A DNA stretch of 64,000 nt, taken from the NCBI GenBank assembly GCA_030015575.1, contig JASDDO010000016.1, positions 69,189,396-69,253,395 of the forward strand, given 5' to 3'. Source of the stretch: Agapanthus africanus (taxonomy: Eukaryota; Streptophyta; Magnoliopsida; Asparagales; Amaryllidaceae). Within the stretch, counting starts at the first letter, position 1; the number at the start of each line of letters is the position of its first letter. Shown piece by piece: positions 48,701 through 59,747 of the stretch. Position numbers and translations under genes: made by a program. The notes beneath the pieces are model-generated. The model was not told where the DNA came from, did no database searches, and worked only from the letters and a program-made list of their open reading frames with translations.

Positions 48701-49741
48701 GAACCATGCATCTATAGTAGATTTGTAGCGAGAACTGTAGTATTCCTCGTTTTATACGTGGATGACATTCTCTTAATAGGAAATGACATTCCTATGCTAC
48801 AATCTGTCAAGGGGTTCTTGTCACACAGGTTCTCCATGAAAGACCTGGGTGATGCCTCATACATCCTGGGGATCCGGATCCATCGTGATAGATCCAAGAG
48901 GATATTGGGACTTTCTCAGTCCAGGTACATCGACACCATAGTGAAGAGATTCAGTATGGAAGATTCCAAGCGCGGTAACCTACCGGCTTGTCACGGGATC
49001 ACCCTCTCTAAAGAGATGTCTCCCAAGACTGATTTGGAGAGGGATCGCATGTCTATTATACCCTACGCTTCTGCGGTAGGCTCTATAATGTATGCGATGT
49101 TGTGTACCAGACCGGATGTAGCTTATACACTGAGTGTGGTAAGCCGGTATCAGTCAAACCCTGGGGAGAAACACTGGATAGCGGTAAAGAACATTCTCAA
49201 GTACCTGAGAAGGACTAAGGAGATGTTCTTGGTGTATGGCGGAAAAGACCTCCAGATCGAGGCCTTTGCTGACTCCAGCTTCCAGAGTGACAAGGATGAT
49301 TCCAAGTCCATGTCGGGCTTTGTCTTTACCCTCAATGGAGGGGCGGTGTGTTGGAAGAGTTCCAAACAGGAAACCGTTGCAGACTCGACGATGGAAGCGG
49401 AATACATCGCTGCATCTGATGCCGCAAAAGAAGCTGTCTGGATGAGGAAGTTCTTGAAAGAACTTCAGGTGGTTCCGTCCATTGTTGACCCAATACCTCT
49501 GTATTGCGACAACAATGGGGCTATAGCTTTAGCGAAGGAACCCAGGTCCCATCAGAGATCCAGGCACATCTTGAGGCGGTATCACCTGATCAGGGAGATC
49601 GTGGATCGCAAGGAGATCGAGATTCGGAGAGTTGCTTCAGAAGACAACACTGCAGATCTATTCACCAAGGCCCTGCCCCAGACTCAGTTCGAGCCGCTGA
49701 TCGAGATGATAGGTCTTCGATACGCCAGTACATGGCCTTAG
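45791..49741 (+). CDS. gag-pol: Copia-C Gag-Pol polyprotein, intact
   Basis: 1316 codons from the first ATG after a splice-like CAG; the frame is open but ATG-less back to 45773. Gag covers about residues 1-250 (TGPNYKDWLRNVKIA), followed by a basic Lys-rich stretch and a CCHC knuckle (CFFCHKKGHWKNDC, 256-269). The protease has LDTGSGSHIC (Asp306). A pre-integrase HHCC region includes LWHCRLGH and CQSCLKG. The integrase core has D502, D565 and E601 with perfect D-35-E spacing. RT has WIFKRK, RLVAKGFRQRP, QMDVKT and YVDD at 989-992. RNase H has KSSKQETVADSTMEAEYIA and YCDNNGA (Asp1240). There is no stop or frameshift and all catalytic residues are present. One oddity is DFLNG where relatives have AFLNG. 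The polyprotein should assemble particles, copy RNA and integrate the DNA. Confidence 0.96.
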   Translation: MTGLKLLLDKNKLTGPNYKDWLRNVKIAITYDKLGYLLTTKAPPVPGPTSSVADKEIRKTWEIDSAKAKCLLLASMDNEHQRRHENMDMESILLHTKELYGEQSRIARYEASKKLFSTRMAVGSSVAEHVLKMIGYIEELADLGITLESELYTDIVLQSLPSTYAQFIMNFNLQEKEVELSELLNLLRSAEGTLQKGRETSTLFVGGSSSSRSKAKAKGKKKKAPAKPRGGVRKVDTKGKGKATKIAGKLVDKEECFFCHKKGHWKNDCRAWKTRTQELKQVAASASGVYVIENCLSINSTSWVLDTGSGSHICNSLQALRNRRVLKAGDMTLRVANGASMDAKTVGDYHLGMSDGHVLVLRNCFFVPNATCNIISVSLVSKEGYEFAFVSNVVNIHLNQVLIGSGTLSNGIYVLNQPQIFNVQNTHKRKSPEINQTFLWHCRLGHINERRLTKLHTEGYLNAFEYQSYATCQSCLKGKMTKTPFTVHGERASELLGLVHSDVCGPMSTHARSGHSYFITFTDDFSRYGYVFLMKHKSEAFGKFQEYKNEVEKQTGKSIKILRSDRGGEYLSAEFLDYLKENGILSQLTPPYTPQHNGVSERRNRTLLDMVRSMMSNAELPRSFWGYALESAAYLLNRVPTKTVPTTPYEMWSGKKPYLQYLKIWGCPAFVKKQHADKLEARSVLCKFVGYPKNTRGYLFYYAEEQKVLVSRNAHFLEHQFLEKEISGSAVELEEVPEPQTVTESLVEPEGSTEQDIPTPLRRSSRQSHPPERYCGFLIDGNREDCIIDYDEPTSFQQAVQSVDSVKWLDAMRTEMESMYTNKVWTLDIAPDGVKPVGCKWIFKRKIGVDGQVETYKARLVAKGFRQRPGLDYDETFSPVAMLKSIRILLAIAAFHDYEIWQMDVKTDFLNGNLEECVYMDQPEGFIQSGSSGKVCKLLKSIYGLKQASRSWNICFDETVKEFGFIKNPDEPCIYSRFVARTVVFLVLYVDDILLIGNDIPMLQSVKGFLSHRFSMKDLGDASYILGIRIHRDRSKRILGLSQSRYIDTIVKRFSMEDSKRGNLPACHGITLSKEMSPKTDLERDRMSIIPYASAVGSIMYAMLCTRPDVAYTLSVVSRYQSNPGEKHWIAVKNILKYLRRTKEMFLVYGGKDLQIEAFADSSFQSDKDDSKSMSGFVFTLNGGAVCWKSSKQETVADSTMEAEYIAASDAAKEAVWMRKFLKELQVVPSIVDPIPLYCDNNGAIALAKEPRSHQRSRHILRRYHLIREIVDRKEIEIRRVASEDNTADLFTKALPQTQFEPLIEMIGLRYASTWP

Positions 49742-49744
49742 TGC

Positions 49745-49755
49745 AAGTGGGAGAT
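49745..49755 (+). other. Polypurine tract (Copia-C)
   Basis: AAGTGGGAGAT between the stop codon and the 3' LTR, the same as in Copia-A. Confidence 0.88.
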
Positions 49756-51851
49756 TGTTAGTGTATATGCCCTAGAGGCCATTACTGTATCATACTAGTT
49801 TGTATATTACTTAATGGATGCTTGGGATATTCACCTTGTATATACAATCTTGCTCAAAATAGTAGTATGCTACTTGGTTTGTCTCTACTTCAATGTGTGT
49901 ACTTGTGTTTATTTTACTATATCACTTATACGCATTAGTGGAGCCCTTAGGATCTTTGCTTGATTACCAGCGTTGTGATGGCAGTCACACTAGTGGGGGC
50001 TGGGTAATCTATAAGCACATCCTTATATAGGTCCCTAGTCGCAGGACTATCGAGACAGGGCATCGATACTCCGGAGTAGACTAGCGTATGCGCTTCTCAT
50101 CCCAGTGTGGGAGATGGTCTGTCCCACAGCCATCAGTACGTCGTACTGGAGATAGTATACGGGTGCTCGTTGGGTTACGAGTACACTGGACAGGACTCGT
50201 CGGGAACTGACAGGTTGGTATTATACCTATCGTCAGTCATCAGTTCCCAGGTGACATGAGTATAGCTTAGTCCGCTGACTTGACACTGGCACTTCGCCTC
50301 GAGTGTGTTCCCACTGCACTTTGATCACTACCCTACCACGGCTCAAAGGAGTCGTGCAAACAGGTGGTGGTTGGGTGCGATCCCGAAGCACTTGGAGGCA
50401 GTGACGGTTAGACAGGATTCGTCTCTCCCGGTATTGGGGGTTGACATCGCGCTGTGTCTAGGAGAGCCATTACACGAGTAGTCCCTGGCCAGGGCAAACG
50501 AGATATACTGGTAGGTTTCCAGTGTTATCTCAGGGTGTTTTGGGCTTCGCTCCGGCACGACTTGTACCGCTATTGGGGGACTGACGTTTACCGCCCCCTA
50601 GGCCCGCCATGCGATGTATCAGACGAACAGACCGGACTGTACGGAGACTGTCACATTCAGACTCAGTAGGAGTACCGATGGGGTTTCACCTCGTCAGCCT
50701 TCTTGTCGACATCTACCTGGGGACCGTTACGCACAGCTAGTGCCGCTTGCGGTCTATGGTTAAACCCACTGCCAGCGTAGTGTCGAGTCTTTAGAGTCCC
50801 ACACAGAGGGTATTCGCCTATGGGCAAAACAGAGTAGAGGTCGCATGGTTTTGCGACAGGGTTCGTTCTCATCCGCGCACTTGTGCACGTTTGGAGTCCG
50901 GACAGATATTACCAGCGGGCTCTGGTTTGAGCCGGATACTGGTATAGTATTTGGGGTTGCTTTTATCTCTCAGTATTCATGTTCCTCGGAACAAGAATGC
51001 AGGTGTGTATGCACAGTTATTTGAGGAGGAGGAAGATGATTTTCATTAGGGTTTCGGAACGGGTGCGTATGCACAGTTGACAGTCGTCTTTTTCCAAACC
51101 CTAATGGATTTGTATTATATCATTTAATAATATATAATAAAATGAAATTGTGTCATGGTTAGTTTTTGTTGACTTGTTGACCATGGTTGACTTGTTGACC
51201 ATGGTTGAACATTTGACTACCATCATTACAAATGCAAGATGCCTTTTCATTCTTGCTTTTTCATTTAATGTTTGTAATGATATTAGTCATTCCTAAACTT
51301 TCCATCAAACCTTTTTCATTTTGATTATTATTATTATTTGATTATTCCTTTTTCTTTTGATATGGTTGCAAAAGGAAAAAGGGAGGTTGATTCTATCATA
51401 TTCACTCTCTCTCTTCACTTCATCTTCTTCTTCCTCTAGCCAAGAGAAACCTTCTCATGAGTTGAGAATCCTTCTCTTGAAAAACAAAAGCAACCCTTAG
51501 ACACTCTCTACTCACTCTAGGATCAAGGGTCTAGCAAGCCGGCGATTCTAGTTCACTCCAAGTACGAGAAAGAGCCCAAAGGTCGAGCCTTCGAGGTGGA
51601 TCCATCTTCGACGGGAGAAGGCGACAAAGGAGAACCATCAACCTCTACAACAAAGTTTGAAGAAGAAGGAGTTCAAGTTTAGGTATAATCATCCTTATCC
51701 GAGTAGCTAAATATCTTTAGCTAGTTTGCTAGTTTTAGTTTAGACAACGATCCCGACCTAGTTTAGTCCACGTTGCCTCTTGCACTAAAAATTTGATTTT
51801 ATACCGTTTCCGCCTCCCCGTAAGAACCGGGGGTCGCAACGTGGACTTACA
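49756..51851 (+). repeat. Copia-C 3' LTR
   Basis: 2096 bp, the same length as 41600-43695, with about ten substitutions and no indels seen. Confidence 0.96.
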
Positions 51852-51856
51852 GGTCA

Positions 51857-53817
51857 TGGACTACGATGCTGAAGATGATCTACGTCGAGGCATCACAAGA
51901 TCAAGCTCCCACTTCACCAAGTCATGAAACTTGTGAAGAAAACACCCTATACTACTTGGCAAGAGGTAGAGGATGAAGAAATAGGAAGTGGGTTCACTTT
52001 AGAATTGGATTTCTCACTCTTTTTCTCAAGTTGCCATTGATGGAGGCAAGCTTTTCTTCTTGATCAAGATGAAGAAGAAGATGATAGAATATCATAAGTA
52101 TTATCCAAAAAGAATAATAAAATGAATACTTATCATATCCTAACCTTGGTTAAGTGTAGAGAATGAACTAGGGTTAGTTTGAATGGTTAGGGTTAAGCAT
52201 GAAGACAAAATGGTCACATAGTCAAAGATGCTTTGAAGCTTCAAGAAGCTTCAAGCAAAGAACAAAGAAAGCCACCATTTTCTCTTTATCATTTTCTTTT
52301 GCCAAAATGAACAAACGAAATAAATAAATTCATAAGTAAATAAACAAAACCCTAACCACTCATACAACCATGGTTTAATCTTTACACAAACTCAAGTTAA
52401 CATGTATCATCAAACATGATACAATCAAGTATACAAAAAAAAATATATCACATATACAATGTGCACATCAAGTGAGAAAAACCTTTTAAAATGAACCAAT
52501 ACTAGTTAATGCAAAGTAATATATCAAATATATAATTATACATTAAATCATTAAATCAACACTTGATTCAATGATCCGGTCATGTCGCACATAACCGACT
52601 AGTATCTAATGTATCGACTTATCGAATCAACCCTTGAATCGATAACTAGGTTATATCGCATACAACCAATCGATACATTCATCGCGACAATGGAATACGG
52701 TATCACATACACGCATTATTCTCGGTCCCGTACATATCTCATATGCACTCCTATTTCGTTTCGCTTGAGCCAGGAAACCACTGTGTAGGACTCTAAAGAC
52801 TTGTCAATACGCCGGCAGCAGGTGATGATCATATCAAACACCTACAAGCCGCAAGCGGTCTGCTAAACGTAACGGCCACCCGGGTATTGAGCGATCAGAA
52901 GATCGACGAGCAAGCCCGCTCACACTCCTGTGAATCCAACCAGTAACACTTACCGTATAGTCCGGTCTGTTCGTCTGATATGTCGCATATCTCGCATAGG
53001 GGTGGTAAACGTCAGACCCCAATAGCTCAATAAGTCGTGTCGATATGAGGTCTATAACAGTTCGAGAAACTACTGGTAACACTTACCAGTAAATCTCAGC
53101 AACCCTGGCCAGGGATTTCCGGTTATAGCCAATCGAACACAGTGCAACATCAACTCCCTATACCGGGAGAGACGAATCCCCTCCTATCGCTCATTGCCTC
53201 CATGTGATTCGGGACTGTACCCAAAAGCCACCGTTTTGCACACCCTCTTGGACGTGGTAAGATGGAAATCAAAGCACAGTGAGAATCACACAAGACTCTA
53301 TGACGATCTCGGGTCTACAAACTAACCTGTACCAGTGTCACCAGAGAACTGCCATCTGACGTGAGGTATAATACCATCTGGGAGTTCTTGGCGAGTCCGT
53401 CCAGTGTACCCAGTCTGTACTGAGCACCCGTATATCATCTCTGATGTCAAACACCAATGGATATGGGATCACCCATCGCCCATCTGTATGGGTCGAGTAG
53501 GTATACGCTAGTCTACTCTGGTATATCGATGCCCCGTCTCGATACACCCACGACTAGGGACCTTGAAGGATGTACTTATAGACTACCATGTCCCCACTAG
53601 TATGATCTGCATCATAGTCCAGGTAGTCACGTACACATACTAAGGGCTTTACCAACATGTAACATAGAGACAAATAGTATACACGTTAAGCTAAAGAGTA
53701 CCCAGATAGCATACTATCATGTCGAGCAAGAAAGTCCTCCCTATATATGTCCCAGCATCCACTACAATATACATCCTATGTATAGTAATGGTCTCTAGGG
53801 CATACATATAACTAACA
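51857..53817 (-). repeat. Copia-B 3' LTR, main part
   Basis: Continues 41327-41599 after removal of Copia-C and matches 60021-61968. It has a 12-bp extra segment near 52105-52120 relative to the other LTR. Frames within it mirror those of the Copia-A LTR and are not genes. Confidence 0.93.
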
Positions 53818-53829
53818 ATCTCCCACTTG
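53818..53829 (-). other. Polypurine tract (Copia-B)
   Basis: Read on the minus strand this is CAAGTGGGAGAT before TGTTAGT, as in Copia-A and Copia-C. Confidence 0.85.
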
Positions 53830-53833
53830 CACT

Positions 53834-56621
53834 AGGGCCATCTGATAGCAGTGGTTGCAGTATCTCATACTCAACCATCCCATAAAAGTCTCTCTCTGGG
53901 AATAGGCCCTTGGTGAGTGGATCCGCCGTGTTATCCTCTAAGTCTGCTCTCCTAACCTTCATCACCCTGGAGATCAACTATCTCCATGATCAGGTGATGC
54001 TGCCTCAGAATACGTCTGGGTCACTGATGGGAACGGGGTTCCTGGGCCAAAGCCACACGTCCATTGTCACACAATGGTAGGAACCAAGTTCATCTCATGA
54101 ACAAACATACACCCAAACTGCCTCTTTGGTAGCATTTTAAATAGCGATGTATCCAGCCTTTACTCTTCCAACATACCGTCCCTTTACTGAGGGTAAAGAT
54201 AATGCCTGTGACTGACATTCAGTCGTCTTTATCACCCTTGAACCTTTCCAGTGATTCTCCCCAGGATCGATTGATACCATCTCACTACAACTAGTGAGTA
54301 TCCTAATATCCAATTAGATCTATCTCATAGATCCAAAACCCAGGATTTAGGAGGTATCACTTTGATCCTATATGGAGAATCCTTATGATAAGCGGAGATT
54401 GACCGAGCGTAGTATAGGCAACTCTTTTCCTATCAAGAGTATGTCATCCACGTACTCTACGAGGATCACTACCATACTCCCTACTACCTTTTTGTATATA
54501 CAAGGTTCATCAACCATTTCGATGATGTCAAACTGTTTGACTACTACATCAAAACAGACGTTCCAACTCCGCGATGCCTGTTTTATCACATAAAACATCT
54601 TGCACGCGTTTCCGCTGCTCCCACTGTTTACGAAGCCCTCTGGCTGTGTTCTTATAGACGTTCTCTTCTAAATCATTATTTAGAAAAGCAGTCATGGCAC
54701 CCAACAGCCAGATATCGTAGTCATGGTATGTAGCCGTGGCAAGTAGGATCTGGATGGACTTAAGCATAGATGCTTAGAAAAGGTTTCAACATAATCCATA
54801 CCTGGTCAATGATGCAAACCTTTAACAAGTCTAGCTTTGAAAGTCTCAACCTTTCCATGTACATCAAGTAATCTTCTCAAGATATACTTGCTCCTGATGG
54901 AGATTTAACCCTTCAGATATAGCAACTAAAGTCCATACTTTGTTGGTGTATAAGGATTCCATCTCAGATCGCTAAGCATCCAGCCATTCTTACAGAGTCC
55001 CACTCTTGATGGCCAGCTCGAAACTAGTTTGGTCATCATCTCATGATGCAATCCTCGCTCCCATTGTCATAGAGAAACCGAAGTATCTCTCAGGTGGGTG
55101 AGGAACCCTACTAGATCGGCGGAGAGGCTGAGGTTCGTTGGAATCTACTGAATACTTTGGTTCTATCAAATCATCAGCTGCAGTTTGTATTGCTGGAACA
55201 TTTCCAGTTCTACATAACAAATCTTGCCTCGAGCTTGTCCGGATTTTGTTTTTCAGACATAGGCCGGACAACCGCAAATCTTAACTAACTTAAGATATGG
55301 GCACTTCCCTTTCCATATCACATATGAAGTGGTAGGCAACTGATTTGATCGGGACCCTATTCAATAGGTATGCATCTTCATAAGTGCATATCACCCAAAA
55401 GGAAATAGGTAACTCAGTAGTACTCATCAAAGAGCACACCTTATCACATAGGGTGTGATTGCTCCGTCCCGATATACCATCTGGCTATGGTGTATACGGA
55501 GGAGTAATGCTGAGAGAGAATCTCATTCTCCATTAGAATAGTCCAGGAATTCCATCCACAAGTATTCTCCTCCTCGATCACATCAAAGGACATAATACTT
55601 ATACCCGTATTTTGGTTCTCTACTTCTAACTTATATTCTGTGAATATCTCAAAAGGTTCGGACTTGTGTTTCAACAGGAACATAGGTCTGAATCTCGAAA
55701 GATCATCAGAGAATGTAATGAAGTATAAAGAACCAGTCTTGGCATGTGTAGACAGGGGACCTAACATACATCAACATGTATCATCCCAAGAGTTCACTAA
55801 CTCTTTCTCTGTTTTCAGTAAACAGAGCTATGGTCATCTTATCTCTGTGACATGATTGGTAAGTTTCACAAGATGTAAATTCAAACTAATTTAAATATGC
55901 ATCTTTATGTAACTCAAGCTAGTCGGGTCGCATTGATATGACCTAGTTTACAATACCTCAAGAAGGATCCGTTCATTTATGAACACTTCCTCTTGTGTGT
56001 GTTCTATATACTAAGAACTGTACTTTGATTTAGAACATCGATGCTTTTGGATAACGTGCCTGAACCGATCAACTTTTGATATAGGAAATGTTCAAAACAT
56101 TATCCAACAATACAAAAATTTTATCATTTCTTTACTAATAAAGAGACTGATATGATTTTGTATATCAGGTTCGGTATCTAATAGCATTTGTTCAGAATCA
56201 ATGTACTGATAATACAGGGTGACAGTGACCAACAGACTTGGCTGCAACACTTGCCCCGTTTTCTGTCTCATGAAACTTATCACCCGTTCTCAGTTCTTTA
56301 CCTATCTGTAGCCCATGTAACAGATTACATATCTGGGATCCTGATCCGGTTTCATATACCCAGGACGTAAAGGATATTGAAAAACGGTTCTGTATAATGA
56401 ACACACCCGAAGATGATGCATCAGCATGCACTCTCTTCGTTTGGGCGGCATGGGAATCTTGGTATTCCCCTATTTCCTGCTCTGTCTTATAACTATTATA
56501 AGTTGGAGCGGGACCAACGTTCCCCAGCTCAGTAAAACAAGCGGGTTCGGTCAATATTCCGTATTATTATCTTGATTAAGGCGTGATATGGTCTCTACCT
56601 GGAGAGAGAGAGAAGAAAACA
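53834..56621 (-). pseudogene. Copia-B gag-less pol, heavily decayed
   Basis: Minus-strand fragments follow the Copia-A order. The N-terminal segment (TEPACFTELG, GEYQDSHA) is at 56400-56560 and runs to SWVYETGSGS, where the protease Asp has become Glu. The integrase core (GPLSTHAK, FSDDLSRF) is at 55444-55767 and a PLRRSSRVPHPPERY segment at about 55130. RT is in two pieces (54549-54767, where QMDV is corrupted; 54383-54598 with YVDDILLIG). The RNase H tail (DNTADPLTKG) is near 53930. It is about 0.5 kb shorter than Copia-A, with many frameshifts. Both start ATGs seen in A0 are mutated (ATA, ACG). No CCHC or Gag sequence is present. Confidence 0.88.
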
Positions 56622-59600
56622 CTCAGCGTATGCTCTTGCAAGATCAGATTGGTTATTATTTTATCTAATCAGGATGGCTCCCACTGTTTTTATCAAATCT
56701 TCCTTCAAACCCTAAAAGGAAAGACTAGCCGGGATTAATTACACACTACAAGTTCGCCAATCTTTCAGCCAGGCCAGTGTCGGTACTTTGAGGGAGGTGC
56801 CCCGTGCTTTCGCACGGACCTAATTAATGTAAACCTCGTTTTCCCAGAGGCGTAACCTCGTTAACACCTTTCTAGACACCTACTTGATCGGCTAATTGTA
56901 ATGTGTAAAACTCTCCCAGGAGTAACTCTTACTCGCAGCGGGTATCGGGATCCAACTATCTTATAGAAGGTATGCAATCTCATTGCAAATTTCAACACTT
57001 GAAATTCCCGATAATTTTGCCCCTAACCTCCTATGACCTTGACAAAGGCCAACAAACCATAGGATGCTAGTCAAGTTCAACCCGTCATTTCCTGATTGAA
57101 TTAAACCCACCCGTACGACCCTTGACAAAGGCCAACAAGGTCGCACGACTACCCTAACCCAATCTGCATCATATGCATAAGCAGATAAGCACCAGTTAGC
57201 TACCGCACACTACGCCTTGACAAAGGCCAACAAACGCAGCACGAATACTAACTACTACTTATCTGAAATGACGGAGGGCTACGACAGGTTTTTCTGAAAA
57301 CCTATTGCGTACTGAACTTGATATCGTTGTAGGATCGAATGAATTTTGAAACGGAGTGTTTTTTAGGCTTTTCTAGTTTTGCTAAAGGAGTCACTCCCGA
57401 TGAAGGGATCGTCGGTCCTTTCCTGATCGAATAAGATGCGGGATATATCATATATATCACTGTGCAGAGCAAAAACTCTTAAAAGCAATCAAAAGACAAA
57501 CCGAGTGTGTAGCATCTGCCAGTTATTGCTAAAGGAGTCACTCCCGGTGAAGGGATCTCGGTCCTTTCCTCATCGAATAAGGTGCAGGATATATCACATA
57601 TACCACTGTGCAAAGCAAGAACTGTAGCTACCTGTTTTAATTTTGAAATTCGATTCCACAACATCTTAGGTTTCTTTTCTTTCATTAATCACATTAATGA
57701 AGTCCCATCATTTAAAATACCTAAACATCACAGATAAATACGACGTACACTTATGTCATCCGCATTCGCCTCGATGTCCCCTCATGCACCGTTAGGTTAG
57801 ATGACTAACGGCAAAGCGGGGCAGGGCTAGCGCGGGTGTAAAACATAAGTAACGCCTATATAATATATCATATATACTATATACAGTATTTATCACAGAA
57901 CATCAAATGATCACATCACAGATATCGCAGCAGAAGAAACATATGAAATATTGGATATACTAGGACGTCCGTGTTTTCAATACGAGCCAGTATAAAACAC
58001 GGATTCCACGGTCGCGATGAATAGCCAAAACCCACACCCCTAGACCCCTACGAGAGCGGCAAGCAACCCTACCAATTCTAGAGTTAGAAGACCCGGACTC
58101 GACTCCTCGAGTTGGTCTCCCACTGGACTCCAGAACCCGGTTACTTGTGCCCTCCTCCTTGGGTCTATCCTAGTGCGGAAAAGTAAATAATATACAACAA
58201 CGGTGACATCTTCTGCAACCTGGAAGTGCCCCAATAAAAGAATATTACATACAAGTTTTTACATGAATGAAAATGAAAAACACTCATCTCACATAAAAAC
58301 CCCTGGCTATTCAAACACGACGATCCAATATAACATATCCAGCAACACATAACATCACATGTCATCAACGTAAGTAAACATGCGTATCCCAATTGTCGTT
58401 GACATATAGCAACGAAACCGGCGATATCACATATTACACTTACGGTCATAGAAAAGAAAGTGTAAAACTACAACAGTTAGAATCCGCAACCACCTCAGAC
58501 ATCGCATGCCTGACCCAATGAATTTCTTAGACATCGCATGCCTAACAATTATAAACCCCGCATTTTAGTCTCGTTATCGAAAACACTTTTCAATATCAAG
58601 TAGGGCAATTCAACAAGATTCCCGAAAAACTGATCGAATGCTCGTCGCAAACTTTAGTAGACGGCTGCACCCCCGATACCGTCGACGAAGTGCACTAAGG
58701 AGGAACACCGCTGCCGCGAGCACTCGAACGGATGCTTTCGGAGACGGGGTTCTCTTACGGTCACTTGGTCGGGGCTATGGGGTGTAGCAGTCTATTAAGT
58801 TTATCCGGCGAGTATCCGCGTACGCTACGTGATTGCGACGGACTTTTAGTCACATCAAAATTCCGTGGCAACCGATCTAGTGAGACTAAAGTGCTATGTT
58901 TATAACATTCATTCGGTTATCTCATAACTACTTGTGAATTCCAATTATTGTATCCCATTCTAGATAAATAGAAAATGTTAAACTTTCTGATCGAACAGTC
59001 AAACACCCAAGTTTTCCCGAAACAGCTCAACACATGAAATAGGTTTAAAAACATCCAGTTCATGCCTCAGTACCAACGGTCCAGCCGTAGAAGGGTCAAG
59101 CCAACGCCTCACATGTGGTACGTCGTACTGCCCCAAACCCTAAGGTTCAAAGGGCAGTTCAAGACAGTCACATAATCGAGTTAAGGTTTGTTGTCTTCTA
59201 GAGGGTCCATCGTGTTACTTGCACTACTTAGAACGTTGTTAAACCATGGAAAGATCCAACACTTGGAAATTTCCCGACAGGGGAAAAATTGGGTATTTAT
59301 ATCCGGTCGAACTTTTTAACATATTCAACAAATTATCCGGAAAACAACATAGACAAAATCTGATAATCCGATCGAATCATCTACGCTCTAAAACACCCCA
59401 GAAGACTCAACTCTTGAGTGCAAATTAAAAATTCCCAGAAAACTCAGCACCTGAAAACATGAATTTCTGTGCAAACTTTGGAGGCTAATCTCTTTAATTG
59501 GCCGCGGAACCGCCGCAGAAGCCAGGCTTCTGCCGCGGTTCCGCCGCGATATAGACAGATCATGAAGTAATTTTTGCACCGTAATTCTTAGAATTCCCTG

Positions 59601-59733
59601 CTGAATATTTTAAGCATTTTTAACCTGGAAAAAACCCAGTTTTTGAAAAAAGTCCAGAGAGCATGAAAAAATAGGGTTTCGATGTTCGTTCGGATTTCAA
59701 ACGTCGTCTAGACTTTGCCTAAGGCTCTAGCTA
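56622..59733 (-). other. Copia-B leader
   Basis: A 3.1-kb leader with the same landmarks as Copia-A in reverse: three GACCTTGACAAAGG units (about 57040, 57120, 57217), the 145-bp doublet (57380-57620), the CGTTAG hairpin (57790-57810), the GAATAGCC/GGCTATTC pair (about 58017-58315), the 19-bp repeat (about 58495-58550) and a segment of about 270 bp (58600-58870) missing from Copia-A. No gene is seen. Confidence 0.85.
59504..59544 (-). promoter_or_regulatory. GC-rich leader hairpin (Copia-B)
   Basis: Twenty-base arms (59504-59523 and 59525-59544) with one mismatch, the same structure as 3175-3219. It lies about 200 bases from the primer site in both copies. Confidence 0.6.
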
Positions 59734-59734
59734 G

Positions 59735-59746
59735 GCTCTGATACCA
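59735..59746 (-). other. Primer-binding site, initiator Met-tRNA (Copia-B)
   Basis: The reverse complement reads TGGTATCAGAGC, one base from the 5' LTR. Confidence 0.93.
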
Positions 59747-59747
59747 C

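Larger units (their letters stand above)
41600..51851 (+). mobile_element. Copia-C: complete, young Ty1/copia retrotransposon
   Basis: LTRs of exactly 2096 bp each, a perfect primer site, a 2.1-kb leader, one open Gag-Pol frame, a purine tract and a TSD. The LTRs differ at about ten positions by eye (about 0.5%). Every part needed for autonomous movement appears present. It shares LTR and leader blocks with the gag-less Copia-A family and is its natural candidate helper. Lineage within Copia is not assigned. Confidence 0.95.
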
